A stretch of 64,000 bases of DNA from Gammaproteobacteria bacterium (GCA_021773355.1 JAJFKE010000026.1:173951-237950), one strand, 5' to 3'. Counted from the first letter of the stretch, positions 26,903 through 36,503 are shown. Notes: generated from the letters alone by a model not told the origin. Translations and numbers: made by a program.

Positions 26903-29641
26903 CTATTGTGCTGTCGCTGTCTTGGAAAAATCGATGTCGGTATTCGCGTCCTTCACACCAAACGTAGGTTTGAAAGTAATAATCATTGCTGGAATCAGAA
27001 ACAGGTCGCACAGTAGAGCAAAGAAAATAGCGACTGATCCAAAGAAGCCCATCTTGGCCATGCCCATATGACCAGAGAAGCTAAGTAGGGCGAAACTTAG
27101 GGCTATTACCATAGTGGTAAACATTACTGCCTGGCCAACATCTTGGATTGTGCTGATCAACGCCCGACTCATGCTTCCAGTACGGGCTAAAGCGATGCGG
27201 TAATGTGTCATAAAGTGAATCGTATCATCGACCGCAATACCGATTATGATTGGTGCTATTAGCAAGGTGTCTGCATCCAAAGGCAGTCCTAGCAAACCCA
27301 TAAGACCAAAGCTCAGTACTGCCGGTATTAGATTTGGGATCATGGCTAATAAACCGCCCTGAAAAGAGCCAAGTGTAACAATCATGATTACGCTGATAAT
27401 GCCCAATGCTAGCAATAGGCTTGCATATTGAGATCGGGCCAGATCATCAGCCATTCGCATCATCATAGCCATGCTGCCGGTTACTGTGACCTGCAACTCA
27501 GGAAATTCAGTTTCCAGGCCGGCGAAAGTCTGTGCTATTTCTTCCCCCATTTCGGTAAAGAAGATTTGGTATTGGTATGAGCCCGCATTGTAGGCGCTAA
27601 TGGAGATGTGTGACTTGCTATAGTCATCAGACACCAGCGCGCGCCTGTCCTCGGGATTGGAGCTGTTGAACAGGTAGAGCAGCTGAGAAACCATCAACTC
27701 TGAATCTGGTATTCGGTCATAGGCTAGATCATCATCGTTCATAACCTTGTAGGTTTCTTTAACTATATTCGCCAACGAATTCGTTCGCGAAATTTCGTTC
27801 GGATATCTGTCTTCAATACGGGTTTGTAGTTCATCTACGGCCTGCAAGAGCCGGGGATTCATCATGCCGTCGACCTTGTTGGTATTGATGACGATTTCCA
27901 TGCTCTGGGAGCCTGCCATGTTTTCATCCACGATGTCATAGGCGCGTTGCAGCTGCGAATCTTCGCGGCTGAGTTCCGCCATATTGCTATCAATGCGAAT
28001 TTTACTCATGCCGTACAGGCAGGAAACAAAGATGGCGCCGAAAATAGCCATAATTAGATAAGGGTAGCGAGCAGTGATTGCCGGTACAGCATTGAGAATG
28101 GGTTTCTGCCAGTTCACTACGACATAAGTGAGAATCGTTACCAGAGAAACATAGCCACCAACGCCTAATCCCAAAACAAAAAAGACGCTTGAAAAATAAA
28201 CCACGGCAATGCCAATTTGAGTATTTCTTGCGAAACCATGCCAGCGTTTGCCTAATTTATCGGCAAAACTGGCGTCGGCATCAGGATCTCCTGGATGCCA
28301 AATGTTCAAAAGTATGGGTAGTAACACGATGGTAAAGAAAAATGCCAACAGCACGCCTAGCGCCGAAGTCCAACCAAATACTTGAATCATCTCCAAATCT
28401 GAAGTGCTTAGAGCCATTACACCGCACATGGTGGTAATGGTTGTAACCAAAATGGCTAGGCCGGTTTTCTCGTAGGCATGTGACAGAGCAATGTGATGTT
28501 CTTGTCCTTGGCGACGGAAACTGAAATAAGCACTCATGACATGAATGCAATCGGCAATACCCACGGCAAATATCAACATGATAGTGAGGGAAATCATGGT
28601 AGTCAGTACCACTCCCGTCCACGCTGGAATACCCACAGCCCAAGCTATGCTAAGAAGTATTGTTGCAAGCGGCCACAGAACGGCACTAAAGGAGCGAAAT
28701 AGTATCCATAGAAGAAGTGTAAAGATGAGAACCAGGATTATGCCTAGCAATTGCATTTCGTTCATTATTTCCAACATGAACTCCATCAGCGGAGGAGTGC
28801 CTACGGGGAAAAATTCAAACTGCTCTTCGTATTTTTCATAGATTGCCTTGGACATCACATGAAATGCTGTGTAGCCAAGCATGTCTACTGCTTCAAAATC
28901 GACCTCTTGTATTTCTACGCTTTCATCAAACTCGAGATCAAAGGTCAGATCGTCCCCGAAGCTATCAAAACTATCGTCAAGAGAAACATCAGCTGCATCA
29001 ACGGCAGAGACAAATCCATCCTCTGGCTTTGTGCCAAAGTCTGTTTGTATAAGTATCGCGCCGTACTCGGTGTTCTCGGAGTAGAAGGCGAGTAGATAAT
29101 CGTCTAAAGAGAGAGCTTTGCCTCTAATTTGCCCCAGCTCTGCATTCTCAGAAGGCAGGGCGGTGGGTACCAGACGGTTTGATAGCAGGCTGTCATCCAC
29201 ACTTTCTTGGTAACGTATATTTGCGATGGATTGAACACGGCGGATGTGATTGAGCTCATTCCAGTCCAGTGTTATTCCGTTCATAGTCTCAGGGTATTCG
29301 CTGCGATCTAGAGACTGCCAGTTGCGTAAGTCGTTTGTTAGTTGCTGTGCGGCTTCTAATGACTCTCTTGAGAACACATTGCCGTCTTTTGCTCGGTACA
29401 CCAGGAATATGGATTCGTCGCTGCCGAATTGTTCACGAAAATCGTCAAGCGCTATGGCTGCCGGGTCTGCCTCGTCTAAAAAGCTGTCGGCGGTCATATC
29501 GAATGTTGTACGGCTAAAGATGCCATACACCATGACGGAGGTGATGACAATCAAGCCTGTTAGCACAAAGCTTTTATATTTCAGTACCTTATAGGGTGCC
29601 TGGGCGAATGCATCACTGAGAGAAAGTAGAATTTTTTCCAT
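26903..29641 (-). CDS. MMPL/RND family exporter
   Basis: A 912-residue RND-superfamily protein with two sets of six helices and two periplasmic loops. The proton-relay regions 'IFAVGIADCIHVMSAYF' (about residue 360) and 'IGIAVDDTIHFMTHYR' (about 795) are the usual MMPL/sterol-sensing pair. The first loop includes an acidic insert (about 215-250). It lacks an adaptor gene; the LolA-like and beta-barrel partners downstream suggest lipid or hydrophobic-compound transport. First gene of a three-gene operon. Confidence 0.9.
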   Translation of the reverse strand: MEKILLSLSDAFAQAPYKVLKYKSFVLTGLIVITSVMVYGIFSRTTFDMTADSFLDEADPAAIALDDFREQFGSDESIFLVYRAKDGNVFSRESLEAAQQLTNDLRNWQSLDRSEYPETMNGITLDWNELNHIRRVQSIANIRYQESVDDSLLSNRLVPTALPSENAELGQIRGKALSLDDYLLAFYSENTEYGAILIQTDFGTKPEDGFVSAVDAADVSLDDSFDSFGDDLTFDLEFDESVEIQEVDFEAVDMLGYTAFHVMSKAIYEKYEEQFEFFPVGTPPLMEFMLEIMNEMQLLGIILVLIFTLLLWILFRSFSAVLWPLATILLSIAWAVGIPAWTGVVLTTMISLTIMLIFAVGIADCIHVMSAYFSFRRQGQEHHIALSHAYEKTGLAILVTTITTMCGVMALSTSDLEMIQVFGWTSALGVLLAFFFTIVLLPILLNIWHPGDPDADASFADKLGKRWHGFARNTQIGIAVVYFSSVFFVLGLGVGGYVSLVTILTYVVVNWQKPILNAVPAITARYPYLIMAIFGAIFVSCLYGMSKIRIDSNMAELSREDSQLQRAYDIVDENMAGSQSMEIVINTNKVDGMMNPRLLQAVDELQTRIEDRYPNEISRTNSLANIVKETYKVMNDDDLAYDRIPDSELMVSQLLYLFNSSNPEDRRALVSDDYSKSHISISAYNAGSYQYQIFFTEMGEEIAQTFAGLETEFPELQVTVTGSMAMMMRMADDLARSQYASLLLALGIISVIMIVTLGSFQGGLLAMIPNLIPAVLSFGLMGLLGLPLDADTLLIAPIIIGIAVDDTIHFMTHYRIALARTGSMSRALISTIQDVGQAVMFTTMVIALSFALLSFSGHMGMAKMGFFGSVAIFFALLCDLFLIPAMIITFKPTFGVKDANTDIDFSKTATAQ

Positions 29642-29808
29642 AGCTATTGTCCAAAATTGGGTGTTCGTAATCGCGATTTCAGAGTGTTAGCACTTCAACC
29701 GCTACTGATGGCATATCTGAAATAATTGAAGAAATTGGTTTTTGTCGGGAGATAGGTCGCTGACAAGCCCTGTTCGGTTCAATGCTTGCTGCCCTAATTT
29801 GTTGTGCA

Positions 29809-30474
29809 TTATGGCTTAATTTGGATTTTTTCACTAGCCGACCTCTCGTTTCTTAGATAGTAAAAGAAGGAGTAAATCCCGGCCAGCACAAAGGGGCTGA
29901 TGCTAAATATCAGCATAAAGATCAGTGAAGGGGAATAATAACCGGAAATCAATAGCAGCACGCCGCCTGCGACCATTAACCTTCCTGCGAACCTATGGGT
30001 GGCACGCCAATTCTCGAAAGAAGCTATGGTCCAGGGAAGGCGTATGCCAATAATGAAATTTCTTTCTGTTTTGCCAAATACATTGCCAGTCACAATCAGG
30101 AACAAGGCCATGCCGACGGATAGGTATTGATACACGCTGTTTGCATCACCACCACTTACCAGCAGACCAAGGTGAGAGCTCAACATCACTAGACCCATAC
30201 CAAAAATGGTGATGTCAATGGCGCGTTTGCTATTGGGCATGGAGAATTTATCTGGCGAGAATCCAACCATTAGGTTAATCGCCAATATGGACGCAGCATA
30301 GGCAATAGGCATGATTAGAATTACCCCCAGTTTAGGCCAATAATTACTCGCCTCTCCGTTAAACCCATACTGGGTAGGAAGAGTGTCGGGTAGGCTTGGG
30401 TACATAAATAGACTGACCGCGATCATTGCTATCAGGCAAATAAAACTTAAAGCGTTAGCGAGTATGAATTTCAT
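29809..30474 (-). CDS. SdpI-like / DUF1648 membrane protein
   Basis: A 221-residue membrane protein with six helices. The first loop reads 'LPDTLPTQYGFNGEASNYW', the hallmark DUF1648 motif, and 'ERNFIIGIRLPWTIASFENW' is the SdpI signature. In Bacillus SdpI gives immunity to the SdpC toxin and sequesters SdpR; a similar signalling role is possible here. It overlaps the ArsR-type regulator by 4 bp. Confidence 0.85.
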   Translation of the reverse strand: MKFILANALSFICLIAMIAVSLFMYPSLPDTLPTQYGFNGEASNYWPKLGVILIMPIAYAASILAINLMVGFSPDKFSMPNSKRAIDITIFGMGLVMLSSHLGLLVSGGDANSVYQYLSVGMALFLIVTGNVFGKTERNFIIGIRLPWTIASFENWRATHRFAGRLMVAGGVLLLISGYYSPSLIFMLIFSISPFVLAGIYSFFYYLRNERSASEKIQIKP

Positions 30475-30746
30475 TTGGTGATTTCCTTTCGTTCTTGGAA
30501 AAAGTTAATTACGAATTGAGCGGCATCATCGAATACAGATGTATTGATGGAGTATTGGATGCTCTGACCTTGCCGCGTCGCCATTACAAGATCCGCTGCT
30601 TTCAATTTACTGAGATGATGAGACATGGAAGGGCCACTGATTTCGAAATGTTGGCCCAATTCACCGGCTGACATCTCGCCCTTTTTAAGTAGGTCGAGAA
30701 TCTTGCGACGGGTAGGATCCGATATGGCTTCGAGTACTGATTGCAT
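30471..30746 (-). CDS. ArsR family regulator (SdpR-like autorepressor)
   Basis: A 91-residue winged-helix protein: 'ISDPTRRKILDLLKKGEMSAGELGQHF' region (first helix-turn-helix, about residues 9-35) and recognition helix 'SGPSMSHHLSKLKAADLV'. It has no cysteine cluster, so it is not a metal sensor. The partner is the SdpI-like membrane protein, matching the sdpRI arrangement. A perfect 15-bp inverted repeat lies immediately upstream and is the likely operator. Confidence 0.9.
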   Translation of the reverse strand: MQSVLEAISDPTRRKILDLLKKGEMSAGELGQHFEISGPSMSHHLSKLKAADLVMATRQGQSIQYSINTSVFDDAAQFVINFFQERKEITK

Positions 30747-30753
30747 GCTTATT

Positions 30754-30789
30754 CCTTAGATATTTAGAAAAGTATCTAAATATCTAAGG
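30754..30789. promoter_or_regulatory. Operator palindrome of the ArsR/SdpI-like pair
   Basis: Arms CCTTAGATATTTAGA (30754-30768) and TCTAAATATCTAAGG (30775-30789) are perfect inverted repeats around a 6-nt spacer, starting 7 bp before the ATG. Their length and position strongly suggest autorepression. Confidence 0.75.
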
Positions 30790-30869
30790 ATCGTCAAGTA
30801 TTAATTTGCTTATTGAGGAGATGTATGGCTCAAGGTTAGGGCTTATTCTTGCTGTAGCCCCTGAGTTTT

Positions 30870-31184
30870 CTAGCGCGGGCAGGAATATACACCGAACTCT
30901 TGTTGCCCATCAACGATCAGGGACTCGGGGACAATCGTGTTACCGCCCATGCGTCCCGCTTCGTTGCGGGCCAGCGTGAGTAGTTCTTCCTGCAATCGGC
31001 CGCCGCCGCGTTCTACAACTACTATCTTACCCAGTGTTTTAGCGGTAGCACGACCTATGCGGCCACAATCGCTTACCAGACCGGCGCTAGACAAGCTAAC
31101 GGCTTCGCCTTCAGCGGTGAGTTGCACCCAGGTACAAGCATTAATCATTAAAGGGAGAATCGCTGCAAATAGAAATTTCTTCAT
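30870..31184 (-). CDS. DUF4156-like small lipoprotein
   Basis: The ATG at 31184, preceded by GAGGAAAAT, gives 104 residues opening with a lipobox (MINAC, Cys about residue 17); the longer in-frame ORF to 31262 has no signal. Residues 'WVQLTAEGEAVSLSS' and 'CGRIGRATAKTLGKI' followed by 'LLTLARNEAGRMGGNTIVP' are typical of DUF4156 envelope lipoproteins of unknown function. Single gene. Confidence 0.82.
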   Translation of the reverse strand: MKKFLFAAILPLMINACTWVQLTAEGEAVSLSSAGLVSDCGRIGRATAKTLGKIVVVERGGGRLQEELLTLARNEAGRMGGNTIVPESLIVDGQQEFGVYSCPR

Positions 31185-31379
31185 GATATTTTCCTCGACT
31201 TTCAGATACTGACTTTTTGGGACTGATAGGCCGGAACACTGTGAGTTGATGCTTGTAATCACCGAATTCTATCAGCTAACTCCCAATGCTGCTGGATTCT
31301 TTGCCGCTGCCAGGCAGGCATTCTTCTGGCCGTGTATGCTACTATTCTTTCCTTTTTCTGCTCGCATCGTGAGATCAAA

Positions 31380-32777
31380 ATGACTGGAAAAGAGAGTGCT
31401 CGACTAATTGAGACACTGAAGGAAATCGTTGGTTCCGGCGGATTCAGAGAAGGTGCCGATATCGAGTCCAAGAATTATCAGGATGCAATGGGGGCCAGAT
31501 CAGTTCCACCTTTATTACTGTTACGGCCGAATTCTACGCAACAGGTGTCGGACATATTAAAGCTTTGTCATGCGGCCAAGCAGCCCATAGCACCGCAGGG
31601 CGGAATGACCGGTTTGGTGTCAGCGGCTGCGCCGCTGGAAGGGGAAATATCACTTAGTTTCGAAAGAATGAAGAAAGTGCTAGAGGTCGATCCATTTACC
31701 AGTTCCATGACAGTTGAAGCAGGCGTTGAATTGCAGACTATTCAAGAACAGGCCGACGCGCATGAACTATTATTTCCTTTGGACCTTGGTGCCAGGGGCA
31801 GTTGCACCATAGGCGGTAATCTATCCACTAATGCCGGCGGCAATCGGGTTATTCGCTACGGTATGACACGAGATCTGGTAGTGGGTTTGGAAGCCGTGCT
31901 GGCCGATGGCACGATTATTAATGGCTTGCATAAACTACGCAAAAACAATACAGGATACGATTTAAAGCAACTGTTCATAGGTAGCGAGGGCACACTGGGC
32001 ATAATCACCCGCGCCGTGCTCAAACTTTCGCCCAAGCCCAGTAGCCAAGTGGTGGCGATGTGCGGGGTGAATAGCTTCGAGCAGGTTGCAAATTTATTGG
32101 TGCATGTGCAGGCAGGTCTGGGTGCTAATCTGAGTGCGTTTGAAGTAATTTGGAACAACACCTACAAACTAATTGATGAACACGTATCCCACGCTACCGT
32201 GCCCATGACTGACAACTATGGATTTTATGTATTGATCGAGAGCATGGGTTCCCATGCGGAAAAAGACAGCGATCTGTTTATCGATGTCTTGAGCCAGGCC
32301 TCAGAGGGAAAGCTAATTGAGGAAGTAATTCTGGCCGATTCGGATACGAAGATTAAGAACCTCTGGACTGTCAGAGATGCCGCCGCCGAGATATATCCTG
32401 GCGTGGGCTATATGCATACTTATGACGTTAGCTTGAATGTTGATGACATGGGTTACTTCGGCGACGAGGTAGAGAAACGATTACGCGCGGTCTGGCCGCA
32501 GGCTATACTCGGCCTATTCGGTCATATTGGTGACGGCAATGTGCATATCATTATTCATGTGGGGCCCCAGACCAGAAGTTTTCATTTGCAAATTGATGAA
32601 ATCATTTATGGCCTGATACAGGAATTACACGGGGCGGTATCAGCGGAGCATGGTATCGGCTTGATGAAGAAACAATTTTTACCCTATAGCAAGAGTGAGC
32701 CAGAAATAGCTCTTATGAAGGCATTGAAGCAGACCATGGATCCGCGAGGAATCTTGAATCCAGGGAGAGTATTCTAA
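31380..32777 (+). CDS. FAD-linked oxidoreductase (D-2-hydroxyacid dehydrogenase type)
   Basis: Starting at 31380 gives 465 residues. The FAD_binding_4 domain has 'PQGGMTGLVSAA' (about 80-92) and 'RGSCTIGGNLSTNAGGNR' (about 138-155) and 'LFIGSEGTLGIITRA' (about 200). The C-terminal half has the metal/substrate residues 'GHIGDGNVHIIIH' (about 378-390) and 'SAEHGIGLMKKQFL'. This matches D-lactate / D-2-hydroxyglutarate dehydrogenases; the true substrate is not evident. It stands 70 bp before an SDR gene and may be co-transcribed. Confidence 0.88.
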   Translation: MTGKESARLIETLKEIVGSGGFREGADIESKNYQDAMGARSVPPLLLLRPNSTQQVSDILKLCHAAKQPIAPQGGMTGLVSAAAPLEGEISLSFERMKKVLEVDPFTSSMTVEAGVELQTIQEQADAHELLFPLDLGARGSCTIGGNLSTNAGGNRVIRYGMTRDLVVGLEAVLADGTIINGLHKLRKNNTGYDLKQLFIGSEGTLGIITRAVLKLSPKPSSQVVAMCGVNSFEQVANLLVHVQAGLGANLSAFEVIWNNTYKLIDEHVSHATVPMTDNYGFYVLIESMGSHAEKDSDLFIDVLSQASEGKLIEEVILADSDTKIKNLWTVRDAAAEIYPGVGYMHTYDVSLNVDDMGYFGDEVEKRLRAVWPQAILGLFGHIGDGNVHIIIHVGPQTRSFHLQIDEIIYGLIQELHGAVSAEHGIGLMKKQFLPYSKSEPEIALMKALKQTMDPRGILNPGRVF

Positions 32778-32847
32778 ATAGTCGAATATTGGACCCGCCA
32801 GATTTAGGTTTTTAATTTATCAGCAGAAACAGGACGAGGCATACAAA

Positions 32848-33573
32848 ATGACGACTAATAATTTAGCCGGTAAGAATGTAGTAATAATAGGCGGAACGGC
32901 TGGCATAGGACTGGCGGCCGCTCAGGCTGCTGCAGCCGCAGGTGCCAGGGTATGGGCGGCGGGCCGCTCATTAGAGCATATAGAAGAAGCGAAGCAGCTG
33001 GCGAATGGTGCCCTCGAAGTAAGGCAGGCCGATACCCACGATGCTACCAGTCTTGAAGCTATATTCAAGGAAGTAGGCACGATAGATCATTTGGTGTCTG
33101 CCGCGGTAGGTGGAGAACGTACACTGAAACCTTTTCTTGAACAGACCGAAGATCAATTCAAGGCTGCTTACGACAAACTTTGGGGCTATGCAAAAGTGGT
33201 TCGAACCGGTGCTCCTTATTTGGCAGAAGGTGGCGCTATAACTCTCGTCAGTGGTTCCCCGGCACGAAAGATTAAACCCGCACAATCACCTTTAAGCTGC
33301 GTCGGTGCATCGGTGGAAAATCTGGTTCGCTGTCTAGCTGTAGAAATGGCTCCGATTCGTGTCAACGTAGTCTCACCGGGCACGGTAGATACGGCCATGT
33401 TCGACTGGATGGGTGAAGAGAAGCAAGACAAATTGAAAGCCATGACGGCAAGCCATTTGATAAAGCGGGCAGGAACAGCAGACGAAGTCGCTCAGGGTAT
33501 CTTGTTTGTCATGCAAAATGGGTTCGTGACCGGTACCACCGTCGATGTGGACGGTGGGCGAATTCTTAGTTAG
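32848..33573 (+). CDS. Short-chain dehydrogenase/reductase lacking the catalytic Tyr-Lys
   Basis: A 241-residue SDR fold with the cofactor motif 'GGTAGIGLA' (about residues 11-19) and 'SPGTVDTAMF' near 173. In the active-site helix the expected YxxxK is replaced: 'SPLSCVGASVENLVR' aligns with 'S-YSASKAAVENLVR', putting Leu for Tyr and Gly for Lys. The Ser of the triad may be kept in 'LVSGSPARK'. It may bind rather than reduce its ligand, or use other residues. Confidence 0.82.
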   Translation: MTTNNLAGKNVVIIGGTAGIGLAAAQAAAAAGARVWAAGRSLEHIEEAKQLANGALEVRQADTHDATSLEAIFKEVGTIDHLVSAAVGGERTLKPFLEQTEDQFKAAYDKLWGYAKVVRTGAPYLAEGGAITLVSGSPARKIKPAQSPLSCVGASVENLVRCLAVEMAPIRVNVVSPGTVDTAMFDWMGEEKQDKLKAMTASHLIKRAGTADEVAQGILFVMQNGFVTGTTVDVDGGRILS

Positions 33574-33655
33574 TAAAACGGCTAGTTCGAGCCGTGTCTG
33601 AACCAAGAGTGTCGAATTCTTGATAATTGTAATAATGCTTTGATGGGTTTGCGGT

Positions 33656-34378
33656 ATGAGTGAAGTAAAGAAAGAACATGAATTGGCCGGCGCGTTATTG
33701 ATAGACCCGAATATGAGTTTGATCGATGCCATTTATGCCCGGCATTCGGTGCGCGGCTACTTGAATAAGGAAGTTCCACAGGAAGTGCTAGATCGCATTT
33801 TCGAAATCGCGCAACAGTCGCCTTCCAATTGCAATGTGCAGCCCTGGAAAGTTTATGTCGCTTCGAGTGAATTGAAAGATCGACTGAGCAAACAAATGGT
33901 CGAGAATACCGCCGCAGGAGTTACTCCAAATCCTGATTATCCTTATCGCGGAAATTTTGAAAACGAGTATCGTGTGCGGCAGGTTGAATGTGCCGTAGCA
34001 CTCTATTCGAAAATGGGCATAGGGCGAGATGACAAGGAAGGCAGGATGCGAGCGGTACTACGCAACTTTGAGTTTTTTGATGCCCCCTATATAGCCTTTA
34101 TCGGCATGCATCCGTCCTTTGGCACCACTGTCGCCATCGATGTAGGCATGTTCGCACAATCCTTAATGTTAACCATGGTGGCGTTCGGGCTGCATAGCTG
34201 TCCCATGGGAACCATGCGTAACTATCCAGATATGGTTCGTGAAGCTTTTGAAATCGAAGATGGTACGAAAATCCTATTCGGTATAAGCTTCGGCTACGAA
34301 GACCCTGCTGTGGTCGCAAATGAAACCAGAACCACACGAGATGACATCTCGACAAATATTGTGTTTAGATCTGAATAA
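33656..34378 (+). CDS. Nitroreductase family protein
   Basis: A 240-residue FMN oxidoreductase. 'ARHSVRGYLNKEVPQEVL' (about 23-40) and 'AQQSPSNCNVQPWKVYV' (about 48-65) form the FMN-binding opening and 'FGLHSCPMG' near 175 and 'FGISFGYEDP' near 212 are the C-terminal landmarks. Such enzymes reduce nitro compounds, quinones or flavins with NAD(P)H. It follows the SDR gene by 82 bp. Confidence 0.88.
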   Translation: MSEVKKEHELAGALLIDPNMSLIDAIYARHSVRGYLNKEVPQEVLDRIFEIAQQSPSNCNVQPWKVYVASSELKDRLSKQMVENTAAGVTPNPDYPYRGNFENEYRVRQVECAVALYSKMGIGRDDKEGRMRAVLRNFEFFDAPYIAFIGMHPSFGTTVAIDVGMFAQSLMLTMVAFGLHSCPMGTMRNYPDMVREAFEIEDGTKILFGISFGYEDPAVVANETRTTRDDISTNIVFRSE

Positions 34379-34444
34379 GTAATCACACTAGAAACCAATC
34401 TCGCAAAGCTGCGTAGTAACATAAGAAAACAGAACTAGAAATCA

Positions 34445-34933
34445 ATGAGTCTTAAGCCGGTAATTTTATTGTACGATTTAAGCAACACCCTGGTGGATGA
34501 GGCGGCAGCGCTCATTGGTCACACCGGTTTGTATACTACAATTAATACCTACAATGAGACCAATGCTTCAGAGGCGGTGAAACAATATAACCGCATGTTT
34601 GGATTGGTATCCAACAAACTCTCCTGCCTGGTGACAGGATGGAACCCCTACAAGAAACCTCGAGATCAGTTCCTGTTTAAACTACGCAGCGAGGAGAAAC
34701 GGAGTCCGTTTCGTGGCCCTACACCGGTAATTATTATTACCGAAGATCATCGCCTGGATTTAAAAACAATGGCGCTGGATCCCACCGACGGTAATGCCGC
34801 GGCCTATCTGCACGTGGATGATTTTCAGAATGTCTTGGCCGATACGCTGCACAAAATTGTTTTCGGTAACCGCGCCCATGAGCTCAATTCAATTGCCTAT
34901 GCTCAATTATCCAATGAGGATGATTCTGAGTAG
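34445..34933 (+). CDS. Conserved-looking protein of unknown function
   Basis: A 162-residue soluble protein with no signal or membrane helix. It starts 'MSLKPVILLYDLSNTLVDEA', has a Thr/Asn-rich segment and an alternating beta/alpha C-terminal half ('PTPVIIITEDHRLDLKT', 'AAAYLHVDDFQNVLADTLH'). It lies 66 bp after the nitroreductase in the same direction. I do not recognise a family; codon usage and length are consistent with a real gene. Confidence 0.6.
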   Translation: MSLKPVILLYDLSNTLVDEAAALIGHTGLYTTINTYNETNASEAVKQYNRMFGLVSNKLSCLVTGWNPYKKPRDQFLFKLRSEEKRSPFRGPTPVIIITEDHRLDLKTMALDPTDGNAAAYLHVDDFQNVLADTLHKIVFGNRAHELNSIAYAQLSNEDDSE

Positions 34934-35066
34934 TGACAGCCTGCAGCCTATGTGATTAGTCGCAATCACGCCGTATTGACCGATTATAGCAAGCAGCGTA
35001 GCATCGGCTTTCAATTTCTACACAGACTTTCAAAACAATAAAAACTGACCTCACAGGAGATCAAGC

Positions 35067-35888
35067 ATGAAGCGTTTACTAGCATCCACTGTCGCGACCG
35101 CACTACTATTTATTGGCACTTCAGTCAGTGCTCAATCATTTGTTCGATATTCCCAGAACGGCGGGGAAGTCAGTTGGGGAATGATACATGACGATGGTAT
35201 TCATCAATTGACAGACGCGCCTTATCTCAGCATGGACCATACTGGTGTTGTGGTGCAACGAGAAGATGTAAAACTGGAAGCGCCGGTAGATCCGAATTTG
35301 GTTTTCATGACGGCATTCAATTTCCGCAGTCATATCAGTGGTGATCCGGCGGAATACCCCGGCTTGTTTACTGTTCCGGCTGGTTCAATCGTCGGACCAG
35401 AAGACCCAATCGTGCGCCCAGCGGAATCTCGAAACCTGCATTACGAAGCGGAAATGGCGATCATTGTTGGCAAGCATGCTGAGAATGTTTCCGTTGCAGA
35501 CGCCGCTGACTATATATTCGGCGTAACGGCAGGCAACGATGTCAGTGAGCGCTCTTGGCAGGGTGGCGACATACAATGGGTTCGTGCAAAAGGGACTAGA
35601 GGCTTTAACGCCGTAGGGCCGGTCCTGGTGCAGGGCGCGGACTATAAAAATATTCAGATTACTGGCCGCCTCAATGGCGAAGTAAGACAGGAAGAAAATA
35701 GCTCGGACCTGATTTTTGGTATGGAAGAAATGCTTAGCTATATCTCCAAATACTTTACCTTGGAACCTGGCGACATGATCTGGTCTGGGACTATGGGAAG
35801 CACTAGAGCTATGGAGCCGGGAGACGTTTACGAAGTTGAACTGTCTGGTATTGGGGTACTGAGTAATGTAGTGGTGCAGGGTAAGTAA
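35067..35888 (+). CDS. Fumarylacetoacetate hydrolase-fold protein with a signal peptide
   Basis: A 273-residue FAH-family protein. The metal site is visible as 'LHYEAEMAIIVGK' (about 120-132) and 'GNDVSERSWQ' (about 152-161), and 'DMIWSGTMGSTRAMEPGD' near 235-252 is the family's C-terminal signature. Members cleave C-C bonds or isomerise ring-cleavage products in the cytoplasm; here residues 1-22 form a clear signal peptide (ending SVSAQ), so the enzyme should be exported. An AGGAG precedes the ATG. Confidence 0.87.
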   Translation: MKRLLASTVATALLFIGTSVSAQSFVRYSQNGGEVSWGMIHDDGIHQLTDAPYLSMDHTGVVVQREDVKLEAPVDPNLVFMTAFNFRSHISGDPAEYPGLFTVPAGSIVGPEDPIVRPAESRNLHYEAEMAIIVGKHAENVSVADAADYIFGVTAGNDVSERSWQGGDIQWVRAKGTRGFNAVGPVLVQGADYKNIQITGRLNGEVRQEENSSDLIFGMEEMLSYISKYFTLEPGDMIWSGTMGSTRAMEPGDVYEVELSGIGVLSNVVVQGK

Positions 35889-36181
35889 CACTGCTCTTAC
35901 CGCGGCCCGGAAAAAGGTCTGATACTGATCAAGAAAACCGGGTAGCTAAGCCTTCCAGGTTTTTTTTGGTGTGGGAAACGCAGATGGTATATTCGACCAT
36001 CTATTCGTTGAATTGCGCAGAGAATGGCGTCGATTCGATTATAACTCACTGATATTTATAAAATTAATTACTGGCCCGGAATTTGCTGTAATGATTAAGG
36101 GACAATATGTAGCGCCGATCGGCTGGTTTGCAGAGTCTGTTTAGGGTGTATCTGTAGTTCCTGCGCAAAAAGGAGAAAACT
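35889..36181. other. Intergenic region with a probable terminator
   Basis: A weak hairpin, AAAACC (35934-35939) and GGTTTT (35958-35963) followed by a T-run, lies about 45 bp after the FAH-type gene and is a plausible terminator. Nothing else is recognised before the PspB-like gene. Confidence 0.45.
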
Positions 36182-36439
36182 ATGTATGCAGTATTGGAAT
36201 TATTTGGTGTGATGATGGCAGTTATGCTTCCGGTAAGTCTGATTGTATTCATTACGGAATACTTTAAATATAAGAAAAGTACAGATGCCCAACTAGGCAC
36301 GCTGCGAAAGGAGTTAGAATTGAACTCCACCAAGGAGTTGCAGGACGAGGTTGTGCAGTTGAAGGAAAGAATAGTAGTACTAGAGAGAATAGTTACCGAC
36401 AATTCCTATGACGTGGATAGGAAAATACGGAGCCTTTAG
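36182..36439 (+). CDS. PspB-like membrane protein
   Basis: An 85-residue protein with one N-terminal membrane helix (about 3-26), a basic stop-transfer (YFKYKKS) and a helical tail 'LQDEVVQLKERIVVLERIV' ending 'YDVDRKIRSL', which resembles PspB. PspB works with PspC at the inner membrane in the phage-shock response. No pspA or pspC is adjacent, so this is an isolated homologue. Preceded by AAAAGGAG. Confidence 0.65.
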   Translation: MYAVLELFGVMMAVMLPVSLIVFITEYFKYKKSTDAQLGTLRKELELNSTKELQDEVVQLKERIVVLERIVTDNSYDVDRKIRSL

Positions 36440-36470
36440 GAATAGACAGAAAGTAAAAGGCTAAGGTAAA

Positions 36471-36503
36471 ATGGGCTGTAACTTCGAAGGAGTTACAACC
36501 CAT
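36471..36503. terminator. Hairpin downstream of the PspB-like gene
   Basis: ATGGGCTGTAACT (36471-36483) pairs with AGTTACAACCCAT (36491-36503) over 13 bp with one G-U pair and a 7-nt loop. It lies 31 bp past the stop. The U-run is poor, but the stem is long. Confidence 0.6.
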
